Shown piece after piece: positions 46,311-55,800 of a stretch of DNA of 64,000 nucleotides; position 1 is the first letter of the stretch, and each line of letters starts with the position of its first letter. Under the pieces are notes generated by a model, which saw only the letters and a program-made list of their open reading frames with translations, made no database searches and was not told the DNA's origin. The stretch spans positions 1 through 64,000 of the forward strand of contig JAVJSD010000141.1 in the NCBI GenBank assembly GCA_040219575.1, read 5' to 3'. The translations under genes were made by a program, and so were the position numbers. The DNA comes from JAVJSD01 sp040219575 (GTDB lineage: Bacteria; Planctomycetota; Planctomycetia; Pirellulales; Pirellulaceae).

Positions 46311-46502
46311 TCACCAGGGCTTGAGTTTCCATCCCAGAAAGAATCCGACGCCCAGGCAGGTGAGGGCGGCGATCTCCGGCTTCTGCCGCGCGAATTCGCG
46401 CAGGTAGCAAAGCGCGTCGTGCACCGGCTGCAGTGCATCGTCGTCCGGTCCTTGCTGGCTGTTGGTCGTTTGCTCGCTGGAGTGCTTGAAGGTGGTGCTC
46501 AT
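46311..46502 (-). CDS. Small protein with C-terminal glycine-zipper-like helix (YqjK/YqjD type)
   Basis: 63 residues: a polar N-terminus (SSEQTTNSQQGPDDDAL), then the helix EIAALTCLGVGFFLGWKLKPW, whose small-residue pattern and basic-aromatic end match the C-terminal anchors of YqjD/ElaB-like proteins. The start ATG at 46502 overlaps the stop of the preceding YqjE-like gene (ATGA). Last gene of a minus-strand cluster of six related membrane proteins. Function unknown; stress association is inferred from the neighbours. Confidence 0.65.
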   Translation of the reverse strand: MSTTFKHSSEQTTNSQQGPDDDALQPVHDALCYLREFARQKPEIAALTCLGVGFFLGWKLKPW

Positions 46503-46984
46503 GTGCGTCTCCGTGATGGCTTGGATGACAGCTTCGTTTCTTCCAGGTTTTCCAGGCGTCCGTGAGCTCGCAGCGCGCGGCGAATCCAACGCACGTTTTC
46601 GGCCAGTTCCTCACGGGATCGCTGCAGCGGTTCGGACGACCTCCGCAGCGCCTGACCGCCCAGCGCCAGCATGACGATGGAGATCGCGGCGGCGATCCCC
46701 GAGACGGTGAGGTAGGCGAGGGGACGCGTCCATTCTGCGTACTGCACGAGCGATTCGGCGGCCGCCGTCAGACCGATGGGGACGGCGCCCAACAGCAGCA
46801 CAACCGCCGACACGCCGACGGCCAGCGGGAGCCGCGCCTGCCGGAGACTGCTCTGCATGTCGCACATCGTCAGTTTCGCTTGCAACTCGGCGATCGTCGT
46901 GATGTCGTGCAGCAACTCGGTGACGTTGCTGCGGAGCATCGACCAGGATTGCGTCGGCCGCTTGGCGCCGTTGGTGTTGATCAT
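46499..46984 (-). CDS. YqjE / Actinobacterial holin-X-like membrane protein
   Basis: 161 residues: a charged helix (MLRSNVTELLHDITTIAELQAKL), two membrane segments (LPLAVGVSAVVLLLGAVPIGL, about 53-73; LAYLTVSGIAAAISIVMLALG, about 89-109) and a basic helical tail (SREELAENVRWIRRALR). This matches PF07332-type 'holin superfamily III' proteins such as E. coli YqjE. ATG 46984 has a GGGAGTG site upstream. It overlaps the next gene by four bases. In E. coli yqjE sits with yqjD and yqjK in a stress-induced operon, and the same companions are present here. Confidence 0.8.
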   Translation of the reverse strand: MINTNGAKRPTQSWSMLRSNVTELLHDITTIAELQAKLTMCDMQSSLRQARLPLAVGVSAVVLLLGAVPIGLTAAAESLVQYAEWTRPLAYLTVSGIAAAISIVMLALGGQALRRSSEPLQRSREELAENVRWIRRALRAHGRLENLEETKLSSKPSRRRT

Positions 46985-47026
46985 GCTTCACTCCCTCGCT
47001 CGAACGTCGGCGGTCTTCACTTCCCA

Positions 47027-47353
47027 TCAACGCCGTTTCAACAGCCAGCCCAGCAGGTAGCCGCAGCCGACGGCGACGCCCAGACTGAGTCCCGGAGATC
47101 GGCGAATGCTCTCGGTCAGCGACTCTCCCGCGCGGCGGATCGTCGGCAGATGCTTCGCCATTTCTTCGGCAAGCCCTTCCGCGCGACGGCTCCTCGGCGG
47201 TTCGTTCGACGGTTGAGTCGACGGTTCGATCGGCGATTGTGCATCGGCGCGGTGCGTTCCACCGCCCGCCGGCCGGCGAAAACCGTCCTGCGTGCCGGCG
47301 GCGTCGTGGGCGCCGCCGCGGCGCGCTGAAGCAGAAGCGTGTGGTTGATTCAT
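47027..47353 (-). CDS. Small membrane-anchored protein with C-terminal glycine-zipper helix
   Basis: 108 residues from ATG 47353 (a TTG lies 15 bases upstream). The N-terminal 60 residues are polar and Pro/Arg-rich with no homology I can see. A helix (AEEMAKHLPTIRRAGESL) leads into PGLSLGVAVGCGYLLGWLLKRR (about 86-107), the YqjD/ElaB-type ending SP-G---G-A-G---G--L-RR. Member of the six-gene cluster 46311-48569. Confidence 0.65.
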   Translation of the reverse strand: MNQPHASASARRGGAHDAAGTQDGFRRPAGGGTHRADAQSPIEPSTQPSNEPPRSRRAEGLAEEMAKHLPTIRRAGESLTESIRRSPGLSLGVAVGCGYLLGWLLKRR

Positions 47354-47401
47354 GGGGTTCTCGGTCAAACGGGCTCGGTGCGTCGGGCCGCCTCGATCGC
47401 G

Positions 47402-47803
47402 CTACGAGCCGTCCTGGGCGTCTTCCAGATAGGCTCCCAGTTTCTGGCCGGCGTACGACATGGCGGCCCGCGCCAGCAGCGGTCCGGCGAGGCCGATCGC
47501 GCCGCGAAACCAGCCCGTCTGGCCGACCGCCGCCTTCTCGCATTCAACGACCAATCCTTGTTTCTGGGCGTGTTTCAGCAAGGCGTCGTAGTCGAGGCGT
47601 GGTTCGCTGCGTTGCGAGGGAGCCAGCAGGAAGCCCACCGCGGCCGCGGCCGACACGACGGCCCACGGATAGCGGCGCACGTAGTGCCTCCAATCCGTCA
47701 GCTCCTCGGCCGTGTCGAACACGCTTTCGACATCGTCGCGCACTTCGCTGCGCAATTGAGCCATCTGCTGTCGCAACTGTTCGGGGGTGTCCGGCATCGC
47801 CAT
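47402..47803 (-). CDS. DUF3618/YqjD-like membrane-associated protein
   Basis: 133 residues: an N-terminal coiled helix (TPEQLRQQMAQLRSEVRDD, about 6-24) of the kind found in DUF3618 and YqjD proteins, then a segment YPWAVVSAAAAVGFLLAPS (about 45-63) that fits the glycine-zipper anchor, and a C-terminal amphipathic region with IGLAGPLLARAAMSYAGQKL. ATG 47803 (a second Met follows at codon 3). Third gene in the cluster. Confidence 0.65.
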   Translation of the reverse strand: MAMPDTPEQLRQQMAQLRSEVRDDVESVFDTAEELTDWRHYVRRYPWAVVSAAAAVGFLLAPSQRSEPRLDYDALLKHAQKQGLVVECEKAAVGQTGWFRGAIGLAGPLLARAAMSYAGQKLGAYLEDAQDGS

Positions 47804-47817
47804 CGACTCGGTTGAAG

Positions 47818-48093
47818 TTACGAGCGGCCGCCAAGCCAGTGCGGCGTGGCTTCGGCGATGGAGTCGTACATCTTGCGGCCGTAGTCCCCCGCCATTTGAT
47901 AGTAGTGACGCCGGTCGCGGTCCGAGTTGGAAGCCAGCGTCACGCCGATCAACAGCCCGACGCCGAACCCGAGTCCCAGGCAGACTCCCACCGAGGAGGT
48001 GAGATGGTCGGAAATCGTCTTGCTGGTCGAGTCGACAAGCTGAGAACCCAAACGGCCTCCCCGGCGCGACGTTGGTTTTTCGCTTCGCAGCAT
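47818..48093 (-). CDS. Small membrane protein with glycine-rich helix
   Basis: 91 residues: a polar N-terminus, then a helix with strong glycine-zipper spacing (VGVCLGLGFGVGLLIGVTLA, about 35-54) and a soluble tail (YYQMAGDYGRKMYDSIAEATP). Lies 14 bases upstream of the 47402-47803 gene, so co-transcription is likely. No named family. Confidence 0.6.
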   Translation of the reverse strand: MLRSEKPTSRRGGRLGSQLVDSTSKTISDHLTSSVGVCLGLGFGVGLLIGVTLASNSDRDRRHYYQMAGDYGRKMYDSIAEATPHWLGGRS

Positions 48094-48176
48094 GGTTTCG
48101 TCCTTGTTGAGAATGGAAGGTGCGCTAGTCTTTCGCGGCAGGGACGCTGAGACCCGAGCCTCGGTCCCCGCACGAT

Positions 48177-48569
48177 CTAGCGGCGAATCATCAGCCCCAC
48201 CACGAGTCCCCCCACCACGCCGACGCCGAACGCGATGGCCGCCGTCTCCAGTGGATGCCGCTTCGCCATCGCTTCGGCCTGTTCGTAACCGGCTTGCACC
48301 GATTCCGCCACTTCCTCGCCGACATGCTGCGCCTGCGCGCGGGCTTTGGCCAGATAGCCGTCCGGATCGTCGAGTTCGTCGGCGAAATCGTCGAGGAAGT
48401 GCTCGATGCTCTCCCGCGTTTCGCCGGTCTTGCGCTGCACGACTCCGACCAACTGATCGACGTCGCCCTCGACGGCGTACAAGTCATCGTCGGTCAGATG
48501 TCCCCAACGTTGCTTCAGCTTGCCGACGAGTTCATTCCAGTGGCCGCGAACGCTTTGCTGAGTCACCAT
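48177..48569 (-). CDS. CsbD-like domain fused to YqjD/ElaB-type membrane anchor
   Basis: 130 residues. Residues about 7-62 form a CsbD-like stress domain (HWNELVGKLKQRWGHLTDDD, then VEGDVDQLVGVVQRKTGETR), typical of general-stress proteins. The rest is helical with the ElaB/YqjD ending: AMAKRHPLETAAIAFGVGVVGGLVVGLMIRR, about 100-130, a glycine-zipper membrane anchor with a basic end. The fusion makes this the most informative gene of the cluster. ATG 48569 starts at the CsbD domain; longer starts have no family sequence. First gene of the six-gene minus-strand cluster, so the promoter should lie in the 442-base gap to the right, where no other gene is seen. Confidence 0.85.
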   Translation of the reverse strand: MVTQQSVRGHWNELVGKLKQRWGHLTDDDLYAVEGDVDQLVGVVQRKTGETRESIEHFLDDFADELDDPDGYLAKARAQAQHVGEEVAESVQAGYEQAEAMAKRHPLETAAIAFGVGVVGGLVVGLMIRR

Positions 48570-49011
48570 ATCACTGCATTCCGTTTCTTGAAGGACAGGC
48601 CGACGTCGGTCAGGCCGTACCGCCGGTGGAATTGAGCAAGAACACGACATCCACTTCGAGTCGCCCGCAAGGCAAGCGGTCGAGGCGCTTCCGTTTGCTT
48701 CCCGAGGTGTGTGGAGATTTGATTCGCAAACACTGTGCCGGACGATCTCCCTCGCGATTTCGCGCCTCGCCGCCGGCGCGGTTCGTCAACCTGTCGCGTT
48801 CGGGCTCGACAGTTTGTCCGACCTGGGCGCGTTTTTCGGCAGAAAACACCGGGAGCGTGGGATCGGATGTTCGCAACTCGAAACGTAAGAGCAAAAGCCA
48901 TGCGTCGACGGGCTGCCTTCCACCACCGCCGAGGGATCACTACAATCCCGTCGTATCCCACTCTCCAACAGAGGCCCTCATAACGGGGCCGCGCAAGGAA
49001 GCAACCAGGTC

Positions 49012-50640
49012 ATGGCGAAGCGACGAACCTACGACTGTGTGGTCATCGGCGGGGGGCACAACGGACTGGTGACGGCGGCGTACCTCGCCAAGCAGGGCAA
49101 GTCGGTCTGCGTGCTCGAACGACGCCACGTGCTGGGCGGCTGCGCGGTCACCGAGGAGCTGTGGCCCGGCTACAAGGTTTCGACCGCCGCCTACGTCATC
49201 AGCCTGTTCTTGCCGCAGATCATCCGCGAACTGCGGCTCAAGCAGTATGGCCTGAACATCCTGCCGCGCAACCCCTCGTCGTTCACGCCGCTGCTCGACG
49301 GGCGCTACCTGATGATGGGGCCGGACGAGCGGGCCACGCTCCGCGAAATCGCCAAGTTCAGCGAGCGCGACGCGGAGGCGTATCCCCGCTATCAGGCGCT
49401 GCTGGAGCGCGTGGCGCAGGTGATGGAGCCGGTGCTCAGCCAGGCCGCCCCCGATCCCCTGCCGCTGCCCAGCGAGCAGCGCCGCATCGGCGTCGGCAAG
49501 CGGCTCCGCGACACCCGCAAGATGTGGGACATGTACCAGGCGCTGGCCGAACTCGGCGAGCAGTTGCCCGAGGCCCTGGAACTGCTCACCGGCGCGGCCC
49601 GGCCGATTCTGGAGCGCTGGTTCGAGTCGGAAGTGCTGCGGGCCACGCTGGCCACCGACGCCATCATCGGGGCGTTCGACTCCATCGCCTCGCCCGGCAC
49701 CGCCTATGTGCTGCTGCATCACGTGATGGGTGAGGCCGGCGGCGCGCGGGGCGTGTGGGGATACGTCGAGGGAGGCATGGGCGGACTGGCCAACTCGCTG
49801 GAGCGGGCCTGCATCGATCTGCATGTCGACATCCGGCGCGAGGCGGAAGTCGGCCGCATCGTCGTCGATAAGGGCGCCATCCGCGGCGTGTTGCTCGCCG
49901 ACGGCGGACTGGTGGAAGCGCCGGTCGTGGCTTCCAGCGTCGACGCGCATCTCACGTTCGAGCGATTCCTCCGCGAAGACGAACTCCCCGCCTCGTTCCT
50001 GAAGGCGATTCGCCGGATCGACTACAAGTCGGCCTCGGCCAAGATCAACCTGGCGCTCTCCGAACCGCCCCAGTTTCGCTGTCTGCCCGGCGACGGACTC
50101 GGGCCGCAGCACAACGGCACGATGCACATCGGCCCCACGCTCGACTACATCGAACGCGCCTACGACGACGCCAAGTACGGCTGGCCCAGCACCGAACCGG
50201 TGTTGGAGATGACGTTGCCCTCGAGCGTCGATCGCACGATCGCTCCCGAGGGCAAGCATGTGATGTCGATGTTCGTGCAGTTTGCGCCGTACCGCCTGGC
50301 GGAAGGCAAGTCGTGGGACGACATCAAGGAGGATTTCGGCGACCGCTGCATCGAACTGCTGGCCCGCTACGCCCCCAACGTGCCGGCGGCGATCGAACAC
50401 CGGCAGGTGGTCAGCCCCTTGGACCTGGAGCGGACGTTCGGCCTCACCGGCGGCAACATCATGCAGGGGGCGATGGGCTTCAACGGCCTGTACTTTATGC
50501 GGCCGGCGCCGGGCTGGTCGGATCATCGCACGCCGATTCACGGCCTGTACCTGTGCGGCGCCGCCAGCCATCCCGGCGGCGGCGTGATGGGCGCCTGCGG
50601 CATGAACGCCGCCCACGAGATCCTCCGCGACGGGTATTGA
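49012..50640 (+). CDS. FAD-dependent oxidoreductase, PYROXD2 / phytoene-desaturase-like
   Basis: 542 residues. The N-terminal dinucleotide-binding motif DCVVIGGGHNGLVTAAYLA (about 8-26) with VLERRHVLGGCAVTEE following is characteristic of the PYROXD2/CrtI group. Other blocks are HHVMGEAGGARGVWGYVEGGMGGL (about 238-261), SAKINLALSEPPQF, and the C-terminal FAD-closing motif GLYLCGAASHPGGGVMGACG (about 511-530). Such proteins oxidise or desaturate unknown, probably lipid-like substrates. The next gene encodes an acyl-CoA synthetase on the same strand, which fits lipid metabolism. ATG 49012 fits the family N-terminus. Confidence 0.92.
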   Translation: MAKRRTYDCVVIGGGHNGLVTAAYLAKQGKSVCVLERRHVLGGCAVTEELWPGYKVSTAAYVISLFLPQIIRELRLKQYGLNILPRNPSSFTPLLDGRYLMMGPDERATLREIAKFSERDAEAYPRYQALLERVAQVMEPVLSQAAPDPLPLPSEQRRIGVGKRLRDTRKMWDMYQALAELGEQLPEALELLTGAARPILERWFESEVLRATLATDAIIGAFDSIASPGTAYVLLHHVMGEAGGARGVWGYVEGGMGGLANSLERACIDLHVDIRREAEVGRIVVDKGAIRGVLLADGGLVEAPVVASSVDAHLTFERFLREDELPASFLKAIRRIDYKSASAKINLALSEPPQFRCLPGDGLGPQHNGTMHIGPTLDYIERAYDDAKYGWPSTEPVLEMTLPSSVDRTIAPEGKHVMSMFVQFAPYRLAEGKSWDDIKEDFGDRCIELLARYAPNVPAAIEHRQVVSPLDLERTFGLTGGNIMQGAMGFNGLYFMRPAPGWSDHRTPIHGLYLCGAASHPGGGVMGACGMNAAHEILRDGY

Positions 50641-50822
50641 GGCCCGCGGCGGCGACCACTTCGCACGCCGGGTCGCCGCAAAGCGCATGGCGAACCTGCC
50701 CCGATCCCAGAGTCCCATTCTCGAAGTGCAATCGGCGGCGGAATCGACGACAATCGATTGCCGCGGGAGTCGTTCCACGAGTCGAAGGGAAAGGAACGTC
50801 CCCAGCGCGCGCCTCTCCCTCG

Positions 50823-52487
50823 ATGATGTCCATGACACCCGAAGCTCTCCACGCCGTCATTCCGCAAGTTCTGGCGCAGACCGCCGAGAAATACCCCGAG
50901 CGCGACGCCGTCGTGTTTCCCAAGCTCGACCTGCGTCTCTCGTGGCGGCAGTTCGCCCAGCAGGTGGAGGATGCGGCCCGGGGACTCGTCGCGATCGGCA
51001 TCGGCAAGGGCGACCATGTCGCGGTATGGGCCACGAACGTTCCGCAGTGGGTGATCCTGCAGTTCGCCACCGCCCGCATCGGCGCCGTGATGGTGAACAT
51101 CAACCCCGCCTATCGCGCGTTCGAACTCAAGTACGTGCTGGCGCAGTGCGACGCCAAGGCGCTGCTGCTCGTCGACCGCTTCAAGTCGTCGGATTATCTC
51201 GCCATGTTGGCCGAGCTTTGCCCGGAAGTGCAGTCGCTGCCGGCCGACGACTTTCACTGCCACGCCTATCCCAAGCTGCGGCGGATCGTCACGCTCCGCG
51301 GCGAGGCGCCTCGTGGAGCGATCCCCTGGGAGGAGATGCTGCGGCGTGGAAAGCAGGTTCCAATCGAGCGGCTCGACGAAATGACCGCTTCGCTGGCGCC
51401 CGGCGAGGCGATCAACATCCAGTACACCTCGGGCACCACGGGACTGCCCAAGGCGGCCACGCTCAGCCATCGCAACCTCCTCACCAACGCCTACCACGTC
51501 GGCGCGTGCCAGCAGATTTCCGAGCAGGACCGAATCTGCATCCCCGTGCCGTTTTATCACTGCTTCGGCTGCGTGCTGGGAACGTTGTGCGCCGCGGTGT
51601 ACGGCGCCGCGATGATCATCCCCGGCGAGTTCTTCAACGCCCGCGACACGCTCGACGCCCTCGAACGGGAGCGGGCCACGGCGGTCTACGGCGTGCCGAC
51701 GATGTTCATCGCGCAATTGCAGGACGCCACGTTCGCCGGCCGCGATCTTTCCAGCTTGCGAACCGGCATCATGGCCGGCAGTCCTTGTCCGATCGAGGTG
51801 ATGCGGAAGGTGATTCATCAGATGGGGGCCGAGGGGATCACCATCGCCTACGGCCAGACGGAGGCCTCGCCGGTGGTGACGCAGACGCGCGTCGACGATC
51901 CATTGCAACTACGCGTGGAGACCGTCGGCCGTCCGCTGCCGGGCGTGGAAGTCAAGATCATCGATCCGGCGACCGGGCGCGAGCTTGGCGACAACCAGCA
52001 GGGCGAGCTCTGTTCGCGCGGGCACCAGGTGATGATCGGCTATTACAATCATCCCGAAGCCACGCGGCAGGCGATTGATGACGACGGCTGGCTGCACTCG
52101 GGCGACCTGGCTGTGCGTCTGGAGAACGGCTACTACCGCATCACCGGAAGAATCAAGGACATGGTGATCCGCGGCGGCGAGAACATTTATCCGCGCGAGA
52201 TCGAGGAGTTTCTCTTTACGCACGGGGCGGTCGAACAGGTGGCGGTCGTCGGCGTGCCGGACGCGAAATACGGCGAGGAGTTGTGCGCGTGGATTCGCCT
52301 CGTCGAAGGGGCGACCGCCACGCAAGAGGAAATCCGCGAGTTCTGTCGCCAGCACCTGGCGCGCTACAAGGTTCCCCGATACGTGCGGTTCGTCGAATCG
52401 TTTCCGCAGACCGTGACCGGCAAGATCCAGAAATTCAAAATCCGCCAGCAGATGACCAAGGAACTCGGCCTGGCCGACGTAGGGTAG
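50823..52487 (+). CDS. Fatty-acyl-CoA synthetase (AMP-binding ligase)
   Basis: 554 residues. ANL superfamily motifs in order: P-loop YTSGTTGLPKAATLSHRN (about 201-218), GQTEASPVVTQT (about 345-356), the aspartate motif WLHSGDLAV with GYYRITGRIKDMVIRGGENI (about 423-455), and the C-terminal lysine region TVTGKIQKFKIR. It activates a fatty acid as acyl-AMP and transfers it to CoA, in the cytoplasm. The resemblance is closest to medium/long-chain acyl-CoA synthetases (FadD3/AcsF2 type). Several in-frame ATGs are possible (50823, 50826, 50832), none with a strong ribosome-binding site. Follows the oxidoreductase gene by 182 bases. Confidence 0.93.
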   Translation: MMSMTPEALHAVIPQVLAQTAEKYPERDAVVFPKLDLRLSWRQFAQQVEDAARGLVAIGIGKGDHVAVWATNVPQWVILQFATARIGAVMVNINPAYRAFELKYVLAQCDAKALLLVDRFKSSDYLAMLAELCPEVQSLPADDFHCHAYPKLRRIVTLRGEAPRGAIPWEEMLRRGKQVPIERLDEMTASLAPGEAINIQYTSGTTGLPKAATLSHRNLLTNAYHVGACQQISEQDRICIPVPFYHCFGCVLGTLCAAVYGAAMIIPGEFFNARDTLDALERERATAVYGVPTMFIAQLQDATFAGRDLSSLRTGIMAGSPCPIEVMRKVIHQMGAEGITIAYGQTEASPVVTQTRVDDPLQLRVETVGRPLPGVEVKIIDPATGRELGDNQQGELCSRGHQVMIGYYNHPEATRQAIDDDGWLHSGDLAVRLENGYYRITGRIKDMVIRGGENIYPREIEEFLFTHGAVEQVAVVGVPDAKYGEELCAWIRLVEGATATQEEIREFCRQHLARYKVPRYVRFVESFPQTVTGKIQKFKIRQQMTKELGLADVG

Positions 52488-52524
52488 CCTTCCAGGCTGC
52501 CCGGACACCAATGCCGATCCAAAA

Positions 52525-52812
52525 TCGTTTAACGGCAAGCCGCAGGCGACGGCGTACGCGGAACGTTTCGCGGTGGTCTCTCGCAACGTCGTGCTCAACG
52601 CAACCGCACCACGGGCGTCCGAGTGATCCGATCGACGCTTCCTGGCGAACGATCGGGGGCCACGTTCGCATAAGGTCCCGTCCGAGGGCAAGCATCCATT
52701 GCAATCGACTCGTTTGACGGCGAGCCGCAGGCGACGGCGCGCGCATGCCCCCGCACTCACTGGAAACGTTGCCGCAACGGTCCGCCGTCGCCTGCGGCTT
52801 GCCGTTAAACGA
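52525..52812. repeat. Three copies of the CGCCGTCGCCTGCGGCTTGCCGTTAAACGA family
   Basis: Copies at 52525-52554 and 52710-52739 (both inverted) and 52783-52812 (direct); a fourth is at 35493-35522. The second and third form an inverted pair with 43 bases between. They fill the 52488-52861 gap between convergent genes, where no gene is seen. Confidence 0.9.
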
Positions 52813-52861
52813 ATGTGCTCGCTTCCTCGTCGGCATTGGAAATGCCGTCCTCAATAGACGA

Positions 52862-55800
52862 TCACTTCTTCGCCGGGCGGCGCGGCGCCGGCTTGAACGT
52901 GGCGCCGTTGTCCGCCGGCAGCGACTTGTGCCACGCCAGCAGCGACTCGGTCAATTGGGAGACTAACTCGCCGTGGTCGGCGGCGAGGTTCTTGGTCTCG
53001 CTCGGATCGGCGTCGAGGTCGTACAGTTCCGCGTCGGAGCCGTCGTATTCACACAGCAACTTCCAACGGCCGTCGCGCACCGCGAGATCGGGCAGGTCGT
53101 CGTCGCCGTAGAACGCGTCGCGGTCGGGCGGGCGGCGGAAGAAGACCGGCGCGTCGCGAGACGCCGGCGACTTGCCGAGCAAGACGTCGGGCAACGCCTG
53201 TCCATCGAACTTCACGTCCGCCGGCGGATCCGCCCCGGCGATCGCCAGCAGCGAGGGCGCCAGATCGATGGCGGCCAGGAACGACGTGCGATTGAACGAG
53301 CCGGTCTTGGTTTTGTCGATCAGGCCCGGCCCCCAGGCGATCAGCGGCGAGCGGACTCCCCCTTCGTACAACTGCGTCTTGAAGCCCCGAAACTTTCCGG
53401 CGGAGCCCGCACCCAGTTCCGGGCCATTGTCGGAGCAGACGAGGATCAGCGTGTTGTCGCGCAGGGTGTCGCTGTTGCGAATCAGGTCGAACAGCTTGCC
53501 GAGTTGCTCGTCCATCGTGTCGAGCACGCCGTGATAGAGCGTCCGCTTCGCCTCGTCGCCGCGCCGCGCCTCGGGCGGAAAGAACGGCGAGTGCACGTCG
53601 TCGGGCCAGACGTTGACATAGAACGGCTGGCCTTTGCTCTCGGCCTGACGGATGAAGTCGATCGCCGCCGAGGTGAACGAGGCGGTGACTTTCGAGCGAT
53701 CCTCCCACACGATCGGCCCGCGGCCGAGGTTGTCGGAGCCGAGCGCGTGTTTGCGGGGCGGCTTGCCGTCGTGGGCGTCGCACAGCGGCAAGACGCGCGG
53801 GCCGAGGCCCTCGAAGTTCGCGAGCGACTTGTCGAAGCCGTACGCGGTGATCAGCGGCGCCTCGCCCACGTCGCGCTGGCCCCCCATGTGCCATTTGCCG
53901 AAGTGACCGGTGGCGTAACCCGCCTGCTTCAGCGAGCGGGCCAGCATGGGCGCCCGGGGATCGAGCCACTGGGCCATGCCGCGATCCTTGTTCAATTGGC
54001 GATGGGCCAAGTAGGAACTGATCCGCCAGCGTTGCGGATACTGGCCGGTGGAGATGGCGGTCCGCGACGGCGAGCAGATCGGCGAGTTCACGTAGAATTG
54101 CTCGAAGCGGAGTCCCTCGCGCGCCAGCCGGTCGATGTTCTGTGTCTCGACCGCCTGGTTGCCGAAGCAGGAGAAGTCGCCCCAGCCCATGTCGTCGATG
54201 AAGACCAACACGATGTTGGGCTGGCGATTCTCGTCGGTTGTTTTCGCCTGCGTGTCGCCCGCCGCCGGTTTGTTCGTCACGTGTTCGTGCCACGCGCGCC
54301 ACGACGACGTGAGTGAACGAAGCAGGTCGGGATGTTCGTTGGCCAGGTTGCTGGTCTCGCCGGGATCGACCGCCAGGTTGAACAACTCCCAATCGCCGCG
54401 GCCCAGGGCGGCGATTTTCCAATCACCGCGCCGCGCTCCCTTGCCGCCGGCGTGTTCGAAGAACAACGTCTCGTGCCCCTGGCGCGACTTGCCGCGCAGC
54501 AGCGGCGTGAGCGGCTTGCCATCCATCGCGAAGTCGTGCTTCTGGTCTGCTTGAGCATCGTCGACGCCCGCCAGTTCGAGGCAGGTGGGAGCGATGTCCA
54601 TCACGTGGCCGACCTGGCGGCAGATCGCGCCGTTTTGCGTCTTCAAGCCGGCGGGCCAATGCACGATTAGCGGCGTGCGGCAGCCCCCTTCGTAACTTTC
54701 CTTCTTCCAGTACCGCAGCGGCGTGTTCACCGCGTTGGCCCAGGCCGGTCCGATGCCGGTGTAGCTTTCGTCGGAACCCAGCTTGATGCGGTTGTCGGCC
54801 TGCTGAAGTTGTGCTTCGCGCAGGGCTCGCCGGCCGTCGCGAGTTTCGGCGTAGCGGTCGTAACCCGGTTGGCCCGGAATCTCGGGCGAGGCGCCGTTGT
54901 CGGAGAGAAAAAAGATCAACGTGTCGTCGAGCTGATCGGTCTCCTCCAGCGCCGCCAGAATCCGGCCGACGCCCTGATCGACGCGGTCGACCATCGCCGC
55001 GTGCACTTCCATCTTGTCCGCCAGATACGCCTGTTCGCGCTTGGAGCGCTCGTCCCATTGCGGGCCGCGGGTGATCACCTCGTCCAGCGGCGTTTCGTCG
55101 TCGAACAGGCCGAGCTCCACCTGCCGCTCAAAGCGCTGTTTTCGCAGCGCGTCCCAGCCGGCGTCGTATCGGCCCTGGTACTTGGCGATGTCTTCCGGCC
55201 TGGCGTGGATCGGCCAGTGGGGAGCGGTGTGCGCCACGTACAGAAAGAACGGCTCGTCGGTCTTGGCGAAGTCGCCGATGGTGCGGACCGCGTAGTCGGT
55301 GATGGCGTCGGTGAGGTAAAAGTCGTCAGGGACATCCGCCACCGGCCGGTCGCCTTCGACCAGACTGAACGGATCGAAGAAGTTGACCACGCCCCAGATC
55401 ACGCCGTAGTAGCGATCGAAGCCGCGCCGAATCGGATAGGTGCTCTTGTCGGCGAAGGGGATGCCGAGGTCCTGCTGGTGATTCATCCAGCGAATCCGCT
55501 GCTGCTCGTCGTCGGTCGCCGCCAACTCCGACAGATGCCACTTCCCCGCCATCGCCGTCTCGTAACCGGCCGCCTTCAGCCGATCGGCCAGCGTCGGCGC
55601 CTCCGGCGACATCGTGCGCCCGTTGTCGGCCAGGCCGACGCGATGCGGATACGCGCCCGTCAGCAGGCTGGCCCGCGTCGGGCAGCACCGCGCGCAGTTG
55701 TAGAACTGGCTGAATCGCAGCCCGCCGTCGGCCAGGCGGTTGATATGGGGCGTGGCGATTTCGCCGCCATAGCAGCCGACGTCGGAGTAGCCCATGTCGT

